Notes under the pieces: generated by a model | What the model saw: the letters and a program-made list of their open reading frames with translations, nothing else | What the model was told of the DNA's origin: nothing | Database searches by the model: none | Part shown: positions 55,593 through 64,000 of the stretch, piece after piece | Position numbering within the stretch: the first letter of the stretch is position 1 | How the letters are laid out: each line of letters begins with the position of its first letter | Assembly (NCBI RefSeq): GCF_030272615.1 | Contig: NC_081415.1 | Coordinates: forward strand, 602,165,644 to 602,229,643 | Length of the DNA stretch: 64,000 bases | From: Cryptomeria japonica | Taxonomy: Eukaryota; Streptophyta; Pinopsida; Cupressales; Cupressaceae | Direction of reading: 5' to 3' | Made by a program: the position numbers and the translations under genes

Positions 55593-57153
55593 TGTAGACA
55601 CCCAAAAATGGTCAACGCTTGCGAGGTCATACTTTAACAATTGCGCATTGACTCATTTTAGGTTTTTGCGTCGCATTAACATTTCTCCTATGTCACGCAC
55701 TTGGTCTTTATCATTTGCGAGCATCAAGTCATTCTTCTACATTCTTCATTCATCTCGCATTCGAATTTGGTCTTGTCGACAACACTATCCAGTCATGATT
55801 TGGATCGATCTTATCTTGTTGCATCAATGTGCGTGCTTATTTGTCATCATTTTGGACATCGTCAATCCTAATTAGGGTTTTGTCCTCTTATCAATCTTAT
55901 CATTTTGGGCATCGTCAATCCTAATTAGGGTTTTGTCCTCTTTTCAATCTTGTCATCATGCGATCGATTTGTCATCAGTCGTTGTCATGTTCGATCTTGT
56001 CATTTTGCGATCGATTTGTCATTGATCGTGGTCATTTTCAATATTATCGTTTTGCAATCTATTTTGTCATCGATTCTTGTCCTCTTGTCAATCTTGTCAT
56101 TTGGCGATCGATTTGTCATCGATTGTTGTCTATCTCAATTATGTCAATTTGGATCAATTTGTCATTATTCCTCGTCAGTTGGTGCATTTATCAATCGAAT
56201 CATTTTATCACATTGGTCATTTATCAATCCAAAATCAAATCGAATCGAGTCAATTATCTTTCATCAAGACCTAATTCATCTTCTAGGGTTTCGTGATTTA
56301 ATCATTTAACCTTGTGTGTGTCATTTCTTCCTCTAGGTTAAATAATTTGTTTATTTATCCTAAGTCTTCTCATTAGAATTAAATTTTCATTTAATTGGCT
56401 AATTATTCCTCTTTTTGAATTAATTAATAAATGACAAATTATTAATTAATTTACCTAATTCCTAATTTCATCATTTCTAATTCTTAATTTCCTAATTTCT
56501 AATTTTCATTATTTCCTAATTCCTAATTTCCACCTATTTTCTAATTTCCTAATTGCAATTTCCACCTAATTAACTTGTCTCTAGTTCTCCCTATCTTTGT
56601 GCTTCATGCATCATATTCTTGACATAGCAAGATGTCATAAGGTTCTAGTCCTCTAAGCTTTGCATTGGAAATATGTCATAATTCATGACATAGAAGGTGT
56701 CATAACCTTCTTCTTTTCACTCAATTGTGCCAATTTTGAAATCAATTGCCTAAATATCAATTTCATGCTAATCTTGTCTTTTTCTCCAATTTCTCTATAA
56801 ATTGGATGAATTTCTTCACTCAAATCCCCTTAATTAATAATCCTGATCAGACTATCGAACTTATGCTTCTAGTACTCTTGAGCTTTTCATCAAAGTCAAT
56901 CTTGCTTTCAATTGTATGTGCACTTGTAGGTGAGATCCACAAATCCATTTGAAGAGGAAAGAAGAACAATGGAGCCGCATGGAAGAAGCATCCAGATTGT
57001 TATCTGGTTTGCATGATATTTGCTTTTGAATGCTTTGTTTTTATGTCTCTATTGAGTGTGCTTAGGATTAGATCATTGCAATGTGTGATTGAGCTAATAA
57101 TGATTAACATGTCTTTATATATTGTTTTGATGATTCCTAATTCCGATGCTACA
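55593..57153 (+). repeat. TatC 5' LTR (about 1.56 kb)
   Basis: Starts TGTAGACACCCAAAAATG, a form shared by several plant Ty3/gypsy LTRs. A TATA box (TATAAATTGG) lies at 56796. The end is put at GATGCTACA before a primer-site-like TTGGTGAACCTGACG. No partner copy exists, so the end is approximate. ORFs inside it are spurious. Confidence 0.6.
55958..56130 (+). repeat. Minisatellite in the TatC LTR, about four copies
   Basis: GCGATCGATTTGTCATCGAT-like units at about 55959, 56007, 56053 and 56104, spaced about 46-51 bp. Just upstream a 53-bp unit containing CCTAATTAGGGTTTTGTCC is duplicated (55867 and 55920). They create overlapping Cys/Ile/Ser-rich ORFs that are not genes. Confidence 0.75.
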
Positions 57154-57156
57154 TTA

Positions 57157-57175
57157 ATTGGTGAACCTGACGTGA
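57157..57175 (+). other. TatC primer-binding-site-like sequence
   Basis: TTGGTGAACCTGACGTGA just past the presumed LTR end. Differs from TatB; the tRNA was not identified. Confidence 0.4.
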
Positions 57176-57279
57176 ACACTAACCATCTAACCCCTTTACT
57201 GTGTCTTTGAGTGCTTTGAAGTTGATTTGCAGGTCAAAAACCCAAAAACAGGGCCGTGTAGGGTATTCTGGAGACTTCT

Positions 57280-57395
57280 GCGCCTGTGTAAGACAACTTG
57301 CGCCTGTGTCAGACATTTTGCGCTTGTGTAGGCAACATTCTGTGCTTGTGTCAGACATTCTGCGCTTGTGTCATGACTTCTGCGCCTGTGTAAAG
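57280..57395 (+). repeat. 20-bp tandem array in the TatC leader
   Basis: Six units of about 20-22 bp at 57280, 57300, 57320, 57342, 57362 and 57382, consensus GCGCTTGTGTCAGACATTCT. Corresponds in position to the degenerate GTGC repeat zone of TatB (18990-19925). Confidence 0.9.
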
Positions 57396-58039
57396 TCCAG
57401 AACAGAGGTGAAAAATGCAATGTTTACTTGAAATTTTTGGTGTTTTTGCATTCTGTTTTCTGTGCTTTGGATTTTGGTACTAATTATTGGTGCAGGATCT
57501 TGGCATACGCATGGCAAAGACTACAAATCAAACTACTAACATGTGTTATGCAGAATCGATGGTCAAAGACAACAAATCAAACCCCTAACTTGGATTTTGC
57601 AGGTTGCCTTGGAGAAACAACCAAACTGTGTGTTTGAGATTTTTAATTAGGCACTTAGTGATTTCTAAATAGGTTGGAATAAACGTGTTTTCTTTGATTG
57701 TTAAGTGTGACATTGGAGTAGGAGAATATGCTCTCATCCTTCTTAGGGTGATCAGAAATCCAGATCTTCAATACCATGCTTGTGTGTTGAGTGTGTGTCT
57801 CCTTTAGAAGGCCTGCCTTCCCGACCACTTTGCTTTTGCAAGCAAGTGATAATCGTGAGAAGGGAACGACCCAAAGTGAGTACGGCTAGAATTCCTTGGC
57901 ATTCTAACTCACTATAAAAAAATACCCGATGAGCGAAAGCTTTGAAGGAAGTGTTACATGGGAATTGCAATTACTTGGGAAGTGATGACCCTTGGACTCT
58001 TTCTCATATCAACATCTAAGTAGGGCCTCTTGGTCTAAA

Positions 58040-58053
58040 TCGTGCTTGCGCGA
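58040..58053 (+). other. TatC leader hairpin 1 with CUUG loop
   Basis: TCGTGCTTGCGCGA: stem TCGTG/CGCGA with one G-T pair around CTTG, aligned to TatB 20295. Both sides of the stem changed while pairing is retained. Confidence 0.5.
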
Positions 58054-58092
58054 CTACATTTGTTTGGTATCTTGATGGGCTTAATGTCTCAA

Positions 58093-58106
58093 TCATGCTT
58101 GCGTGA
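58093..58106 (+). other. TatC leader hairpin 2 with CUUG loop
   Basis: TCATGCTTGCGTGA: stem TCATG/CGTGA with one G-T pair around CTTG, in the context CTCAA-TCATGC also seen in TatB. Confidence 0.5.
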
Positions 58107-58225
58107 CATCAAGGAGTAATGCTTAACAGAAATCCTTACTACATACCTTGTTTTAGAGGCCAAAAACCCTTCTAGTTGCTTGAGAAGGACAAATTCGGAT
58201 ACTTGGAAGAGATACTAAGTTCGCC

Positions 58226-58249
58226 ATGGGGAGATTCCATGGGGACTGA
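58226..58249 (+). CDS. TatC 7-codon micro-ORF in leader
   Basis: Encodes MGRFHGD, aligned to MRSFHGN at 20506 in TatB with the same length and mixed synonymous and conservative changes. Possible uORF; may equally be chance in a conserved RNA block. Confidence 0.25.
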   Translation: MGRFHGD

Positions 58250-58445
58250 TGCTTGGCTGCCCTGAGAAGTGAGTGCCGTGGAGGGGAGCCCATGGGGTCA
58301 AGCATCTATGTATTCTCCTTGAATCTCATAATGAGTCTACCTCTCAAGTACCTAATGTCTTTGCCTACCATAAGAAATGTGGAAATGAGAATGATTGTCT
58401 TGAGTCCAAGTTGCAATATCTTGTATTCTTTGATTGTCAAAAGTT

Positions 58446-59219
58446 GAATTGCATCCCATTTCAAAAAGCAAGATAAATTGATTCAAAACAAGGTTAAGCA
58501 CATGAGACATTCATCCAACAAAGGTTCAACTAGATTCAAAAACTCATCTTCAAGCATGGTTAGCAAACATTGTTCAAAATCTTGTCTCAACATTCATGTC
58601 ACTTACATTTAAGTTCATCCTAGGTTGCATTTTGCAAAGTTCATTGTCAAGTACTAAGGTTAGGTTTCACCTAAGTCATACTCCTTTGCATATCAATAAG
58701 GGTCATCCATTTTGCATGTGTCCTCTTGCATTAAAGTCATACCATTGTCATACATTCATATTAGCATACCCTAGGTTTCTTCATTAAGCTTAGGTCATTA
58801 TCATATCATATTAAGATCATTTGCATATTAAATGTCCTTTTACATATAGTGTCAAAACTAGGTCTTGTCATACTTGAGTAATCCAAATCTTTGATGAACC
58901 CTAAGTCATTGTTAAGAAGTCTAGACCTTATCAAATCTTTTGTCCTTTTGTTATCAATATCATTTGGTCAAACCTAGCTTAGTATCCAAGCATATAGGGG
59001 AGACTTTGTCATTTTGTCCTTTGAGGTCTAGACATCATTTCAATTTCCTAAGGGTCTCATTTTTAGATTTGCATTCCAAAAGTTTGTCCAAAATCTTGAA
59101 AAACAACCAAAAACATAGGTTGCATTCTTGCCATAGATTGCATTCTCATTCATTTAGTTTGCATTTAGTTGCATATCATACATTATCCTTGAAAAATCCC
59201 AAAAACATTGCATAGTGAC
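58446..59219 (+). other. TatC distal leader, non-coding
   Basis: CATT/GTCAT-rich sequence with many words like TTGCATTTAGTTGCA. No supported gene, although short ORFs exist (58253-58787, 58940-59215). It precedes gag. Confidence 0.5.
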
Positions 59220-59628
59220 ATGTCTATTGAAACAAGGTTCCAAGCACCAATGATGCAACAAAGTTTGACATATCAACCGACAATGCAATCACAATTCTAT
59301 CCAACCCAACAACAAGGCAATATTGATCAAACTTTTTATGATGAAACAAGTCTCCAAATACAAAAACTAGAGGAGAAACTAGCTCAAGAAGAGGAGATAT
59401 TGGAACAAAGAGTGAAAAACATTGTGAAGAATAGATCACAAATGTCCAAAGTGTTTCAAAAATTTCCAGGTCGAAATCCAAATATTGAGCCAATTGATGT
59501 AAGATCTCTTATCGAACGATCAGACATACCAGCTCTCCTCTCACAAATAGAGATGATGAAACAATTTCAAGAAAAGAGACAACAACATTATGTGCCTTCA
59601 CATCAAGAACAAGAAGGTGTTTACTATT
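59220..59628 (+). pseudogene. TatC gag N-terminal fragment
   Basis: ATG at 59220 (MSIETRFQAPMMQQ) opens a Gln-rich N-terminus, then a coiled-coil-like segment (LQIQKLEEKLAQEEEILEQR) and FQKFPGRNPNIEPIDVRSL. Open to about 59628, where TatC sequence ends; the following codons to the stop at 59667 belong to GyD read out of frame. The capsid core is missing. The opposite-strand ORF at 59224-59493 is a shadow. Confidence 0.6.
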
Positions 59629-62424
59629 CAAAGGTGGTGATTACTTTGCCAGTGGACTGGACCTCATAAAAGAGAAAGAGGGAGAAAAGATGCCAGTGTA
59701 ACTATGGAGTACTGTGTTGTCATGGGACAGAGAGGATGCCAGTTTCTTAAAATTTGATAAATATTTTACATCTAAGATTAGGACTCTCCTCTGCTCAGAA
59801 AACCCAAGAATCCCCAAGGTTCTTTTGAATTTTTTAGACCAAAAGAATTTGCAGAGTATAAAGATTGTTCATAATTGGGGTGACATTTATCTATACCCAG
59901 TCTCAATAGTTTTTAGAGTTTTTGGTTTTAAAGGCACTCCATTCTTGTTTCCCTATCAGGTTCCTCTCAAAGTGGGAATTGCAGAAGTCCTCAGACAGAT
60001 TGGTAGTGTACAAGAGGCAAAGCTAATAGGCAGGGGTAAAGGGACTATTTTCCCTATGGTTACCATAGCCCATCAATTTATAATAACCAAGGGAGGTTGG
60101 AATTAATTTGAAGACTTTCTCAAACCTTATCATTTGTCAACTATAGTATCTAGGTGTTCCGATCCAGAAGACTTCTTCAATGGCATGTTTAAAAAGAGAG
60201 TAGTGTGCAGAGGTAGACCCCATCAATTTCAGTTTCTTGAGGACCTCATTAGAAATGAGTTTGATTTGGATGAGCAGGAACTAAGGAAAGAAAAATGGGT
60301 GGCTTATAAGAAAGCCTTAGACTTTGTGCATCAGTTTGATGCCAGCTATGACACATTGTCTAGCTTTTCCCCTTTTGAGGAAAAAAGAAAGTTTTTAATT
60401 GTTTGCTTTGAGGATGTGATGCAAACCCTAAAAGAAAAAAGGGAAGCTGTGATTAAAAAAAACCCTGAAAAGGCAAGAATGATTCTAAGTAGGTCTGCCT
60501 CCACCAAAGTAATCCCTCCTGGTGACTACACACTACACAAGAAATCTAGTTATAGTGTCCTGATGCCCACAACAGGGGAGCCCTCTACCTCCAAAGGAAA
60601 GAGGAAGATACAAGATGTTAGTGACATCCAAGAGAGCCCTAAGAAGCAGAGATTAGGAAAAGAAATATCATCTAATACACCTTTGTACTCTCCATCCCAA
60701 TCCCCTATTCACATAGGAGATGAGCAAGTGGCAGCTGAACAACTGATACAGTTAGGCAGTTTAGGGGAAATTGCCTGCACTTATGATGAGGTAGAGGAAG
60801 GAATGCCAGAAGAACCCCTTGCTACTGAAATGAACATTACTACCACTGAACTTAAAGGTCAGGAGTGGGATCCTGAGATAAAGCAGGCTAGTGATGACTT
60901 CTTGGCTGACAACAATTTTGTCACATTAGGAGCATTTATGCAATTTATATGGAAACAAAATATAGATAAATACAATGCAAGATGTGAGAAGAGAAAAGGT
61001 GAGCAACCTAATAAAGATCCAACTCTGGTGGAGGAGGAAATAAAATAAGAAATGATGGAAGAATTTAAGACCATCACTCATGAGCAAGGAAGAGATATGG
61101 TGGCACAAGCTGGGGTGCTTATTCTCCTTGAGTGGGACATAGCAGATGCCCTGGTACTAGAGGCAGTGAGGAAAGAAACTAAGCCCATGGAGGGAATCAC
61201 TTTCAACAAGGATAATGCTGCACTCATCATGTGGTCTCTCAAGAGAGATGAAAATAAGAGAAGCAAAGATACCCGAGGGTCAATCTACCTTGGCGGGATG
61301 ATAGTGAAGAGAGTATAGAACACAGGGGTGGCAGAAGCTGCTAGCACTATGCTAGAGACTGCAAAATTTAGTGTTGCAGTAGAAGAAAAGGAAGCCAAGG
61401 AAAAAGAAGATCTCCAAGTCAATTTGGGGACAATTTTGAAGGCTTATAACAGTGTTAAGGAGGAGGTTAGAGGTAAGGATAGCATCATTTCTAAGTTGCA
61501 AAGCCAGTTGACAGGACAGTACCATCAAGGTGAGTCTTCAACACTGATGATTTCCTCCTCTCCTATAAGACCTCCACCTAGCAGCCCCATCATTGAGTTC
61601 CCACCATCTCTAGCATCCTCCAGCTCGCAAATGATTGAGATTACTCCTCAAGAGCTAGAGAATTTGAAGCAAGCTCAGGCATTGTATGCCAAGAAATATG
61701 AGGATAAAGTAAGGGCTACTGTTTCAAGTTTTGCAGATACAATGAATGCCTCATTGCTATATAATAATATAAGTAAGGTTTTGGATATGTTGAATGAGCT
61801 CAATGCAGATAAGGCCATTTTGACACCTATTTTTGACAAATGGAGGCCTAGAGAGCAGGACTTGGGGCTTATTTGTGCAACTTATGATGAAGTAGGGGCC
61901 AATCTTATCATCAAATCCACTTGTGACATAACCAAAGACCTAGTAAAATTAGCAAAAGGGGTGGACAATGCTGATAGGAAAATTAACTTGTACAAAAAGG
62001 AGTATGCTGATCAGGTTTTTGAGTTGCTCCCAGGAGTTTTTGCTAGCCCAGATCAGCTAAAGGACAAACAAGTGTGGTTCAAGGAATTAGAGGCCAAACT
62101 GTAAGCCAGAATTAAAGGAATTATTGATCCAAATGATGATTCCTTCTTTGTTGTGACAATTTAGGAGATAGAGAAAATCAAATCTCATTATGGTTTTCTC
62201 AATTCAGAAGTCAACAAGATGAGAAATTCCTAGAAAAGGTTGACCAAGGCTAAGACAAAAGTGATTAATTTCACGTGGCCATCTGATGATGTGTACATTG
62301 AATGGACAACAAAATATGTCATCCAAGATGCAGAGTAGTTAGAGGGCGCTCCTGAATAGTTAGAAGAGGTTGCAACCAGACAGCAAGTTGAAGAAGCTGT
62401 AGAGGTCGAAAAGGACTTGTAACT
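59629..62424 (+). pseudogene. GyD extra ORF, second part
   Basis: Resumes in the same frame as 54752 with FKGGDYFASGLDLIKEKEG, then IRTLLCSENPRIPKVLLNF, VFGFKGTPFLFPYQVPLKVG. From 60134 come ERF-like helical segments and a basic pair KGKRK ... SPKKQR (60590-60655) resembling a bipartite nuclear signal, then acidic stretches (GEQPNKDPTLVEEEIK) and GSIYLGGMIVKRV. A Pro/Ser-rich linker (RPPPSSPIIEFPPSLASS, 61566) leads to a long helical, coiled-coil-like C-terminus ending at 62422-62424. Stops at 59698, 60104, 61049, 61319, 62104, 62164, 62234, 62338 and 62359 split it; most are TAG or TAA. With the first part, about 1,200 codons. Function unknown; no membrane segment. Confidence 0.65.
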
Positions 62425-63190
62425 ATTTTTGTAAAAGGCTTTGTAACTTCTTTTGGAAGAGAAATGATTGTAACAAAATTCTCCTAGGAAATTCCGAAGC
62501 GATGTGCATACATATTGTTATAAATGGATACCAGAACTAAGGGTAGATGATCGCAAATAATTGTAAGAAAATGCTGCAAAAATTTATCTGAGCTTTTCTA
62601 AGTTTAATGGAGAGTATTCAAAAGTTTTTGTAATACTTTCTTGAAAAATATATCAATATACAAACCATCGGTTTTGAGTAAAAACTTTGTGTCGTCTTCA
62701 AATGTGTTTGCAATTGTTTACTGTTTCATTCTGAATAATCCAGGGTTATTTTGTTTGAATAGGGGTTGTAAGGCAATTTTCTATAGATGTGTTTGCTATC
62801 TTTTCTCTTTAGGAGGGAAATTAAATATGTGGGGATCACTTCTACTAGTAAATTCCTTGTGAGACGTCTTGAATCTTGATGAGCATAGTTTAATTTAGTA
62901 TGCATAAATTCTAATATGTGTCAGGCATATATAGGGATCAACAGAAGGCGAGCTAATGGGATGTGTAGAGATATTTTGTTTGGGGAGTATTGTTTGAATT
63001 TAGATGACTCTGTGACCTTGGATAAGGCACTGGTATAAATCAAGGTTGTCTATTGCATGTTTTGTAGATCAAAATACTGAATATGAGTATAATTTTCATT
63101 CCTTTATTTCAGTTAGTTTCAAGGTGATTAGATCCACTGGTTTTCTAGACAGGTTTGCTATGGATTTATCTTTTGAAAGTGTGAACCTAG
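62425..63190 (+). other. GyD 3' non-coding region
   Basis: T-rich, no gene supported. A purine run AGGAGGGAAA at 62811 followed by TTAAATATGTGGGG could be a polypurine tract and LTR edge, but no partner LTR exists in the window, so this is left open. Confidence 0.35.
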
Positions 63191-64000
63191 TTCACAAAGG
63201 TATACCCACCTGGACTCTAAGTAAGTCCGAAGTGTAGAAGATTAAATCAAACCTTGTGACATGTTTTCCTAAGAATTTCCTTCCCTTTAACATCTCTCTT
63301 GCACAGAGTTTAATCATCTTATTATAAGGATGTTGAAGTAAATCAGATTTTGAAGACAACACTTGGATTGTATCAAAGTCCTTGGGATCCAAAGTTGTGA
63401 GTTCACTATCAAGCTTGTAGCCCTTAATCTCATCAACTTGACTATACAATTTCTGAAAAATATTCCAAGCCTCTTTAATTGTTGTACACTTATCAATGTG
63501 AAAAATGAGGTCATCTAATATATACTTTCTAAGAGTTCCAAGTGCCATAGCATTCTTAGTAAGCCATTCAATATGAGCATTAGGATCAGCATTAGGATCA
63601 GGTGGTGCTGTAATAGTTCCATTTACATAATGAATGAGTCCTTTTTCCATTAGTTTACTCCATGCCTTAATCTTCCAAGATGCATAATTATGAGGAGTTA
63701 AAAGTGGAAATTTAGGAGAACCCATAGCACCAAAATGAAAAAACACAAGATAGAGAGGCATAATCACACAAGACACCCCCCCAAAATACTCGATCAAGAA
63801 AACCCCCCAAAATGGTGATTTGGCACTTTATACTTAGTGCATATACAATGGGCCACTTGCAAAACAAGGAAAAGTGGACATCTAATTTCAATTTACAACT
63901 TCTCAAAATGAGATCTAAGAGACTTCAACAAATAGTGCTAGTGATCTAAACTGAGATCCAAGCGAAATGCAAGTACCAAATATGCCAAGAATGGCCAAAT
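63191..64000 (-). mobile_element. CopF: 5' part of a Ty1/copia element (continues to the right)
   Basis: Minus-strand gag start and upstream leader. Gag breaks off near 63235 at the junction with GyD 3' sequence, so only the N-terminal part is present. The LTR and primer site would lie beyond 64000. The junction position is approximate. Confidence 0.65.
63230..63725 (-). pseudogene. CopF gag N-terminal fragment
   Basis: ATG at 63723-63725 (MGSPKFPLL) chosen because it is followed by LTPHNYASWKIKAWSKLME, the conserved start of copia gag. It continues with ITAPPDPNADPNAHIEWL, KYILDDLIFHIDKCTTIKEAW and ELTTLDPKDFDTIQ. Open without stops, so younger or better kept than CopM and CopE gag, but truncated before the zinc knuckle. 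The extra residues upstream of this Met in the open frame look like leader sequence. Confidence 0.8.

Larger units (their letters stand above)
57599..58445 (+). other. TatC conserved leader block (shared with TatB)
   Basis: Co-linear with 19926-20720. Best conserved over 58208-58300 (GTTCGCCATGGGGAG ... GATGCTTGGCTGCC ... GGAGGGGAGC). Non-coding apart from a possible micro-ORF. The opposite-strand ORF at 57752-57970 is not conserved in TatB. Confidence 0.75.
55593..59628 (+). mobile_element. TatC: Tat-type element, 3'-truncated, inside the GyD extra ORF
   Basis: TGTAGACACCC start, a 1.56-kb LTR-like region, leader with a 20-bp tandem array, a conserved block shared with TatB, gag ATG at 59220, then an abrupt return to the GyD extra-ORF frame near 59629. 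Pol and the 3' LTR are absent. The flanking sequences (ATTTC before, CTATTC after) share only part of a possible target duplication. Confidence 0.7.
45991..63190 (+). mobile_element. GyD: Ty3/gypsy element with relocated aRNH and large extra ORF
   Basis: Order gag - protease - archaeal-type RNase H - RT - degenerate gypsy RNase H - integrase (stop at 52439-52441), then a 2.3-kb repeat-rich gap and an extra ORF (54752-62424, interrupted by TatC). The left end is cut by the junction with CopE inside gag. The right end is uncertain: 3' non-coding sequence reaches the CopF fragment near 63190 and no LTR pair was found. Gag-protease-aRNH share one frame and RT-integrase another. Decay is almost purely by point stops, mostly TAG. 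Confidence 0.75.

Noticed and set aside
55950-56309. Overlapping ORFs in three frames
   Set aside because: Open frames created by the GATCGATTTGTCAT minisatellite in the TatC LTR.
54752-62424. Envelope gene for the GyD extra ORF
   Set aside because: No signal peptide, transmembrane helix or Cys-rich ectodomain seen; the NLS-like and coiled-coil segments point to an internal protein.

Overview
The window is plant nuclear DNA made almost entirely of nested, decayed LTR retrotransposons. I found no intact host gene, tRNA or rRNA. Plant origin follows from Ty1/copia elements with initiator-Met-tRNA-type primer sites, a chromodomain-bearing Ty3/gypsy element, and Ty3/gypsy elements of the Tat type with a second, archaeal-type RNase H (aRNH). 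The AT-rich sequence, long LTRs (0.7-1.6 kb), deep nesting and old, stop-ridden copies would suit a large genome such as a gymnosperm's; that is inference.

Layout. 1-980: a 41-bp minisatellite and the probable 3' LTR of an element entering from the left. 1446-5923 (-): 'Gy1', a chromovirus with two 669-bp LTRs but no primer site or gag. 5924-7124: unidentified remnant. 7125-7792 and 15224-17712 (-): 'TatA', whose integrase is cut in two by 'CopM' (7793-15223, -), a complete but dead copia element with a perfect 5-bp target duplication. From 17713 (+): 'TatB', with LTR, long leader, gag, a G-patch-like segment, RT, two RNases H and integrase to 28205, then a long 3' region. 30073-31960 (-): a degenerate plant-mobile-domain (PMD)-like ORF, antisense to TatB. 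33088-33764: a copia-type LTR with primer site. 34.2-39.39 kb: unassigned, with two families of dispersed short repeats. 39391-about 45990 (+): 'CopE', a copia element whose 3' LTR is truncated. About 45991-63190 (+): 'GyD', a Ty3/gypsy element with order gag-protease-aRNH-RT-old RNase H-integrase, then a repeat-rich noncoding stretch and a large extra ORF. That ORF is interrupted by 'TatC' (55593-about 59628, +), a 3'-truncated Tat element. 63.2-64.0 kb (-): start of another copia gag, 'CopF'.

The most notable points are: (i) GyD carries aRNH upstream of RT with all four catalytic acids, while its original RNase H has lost its acids; TatA and TatB in the same window keep the usual RT-RNH-aRNH-INT order; (ii) GyD's extra ORF of roughly 1,200 codons, with an NLS-like segment and coiled-coil-like C-terminus, is preceded by about eight copies of a 75-80-bp repeat and a splice-donor consensus just after pol; (iii) TatB and TatC, whose LTRs look unrelated by eye, share a conserved noncoding leader with covarying CUUG-loop hairpins and a 7-codon micro-ORF; (iv) many stops are TAG at conserved Gln positions, the pattern expected from deamination of methylated CAG sites.

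All coordinates come from reading the sequence by eye. Element ends marked approximate could not be aligned by computation.
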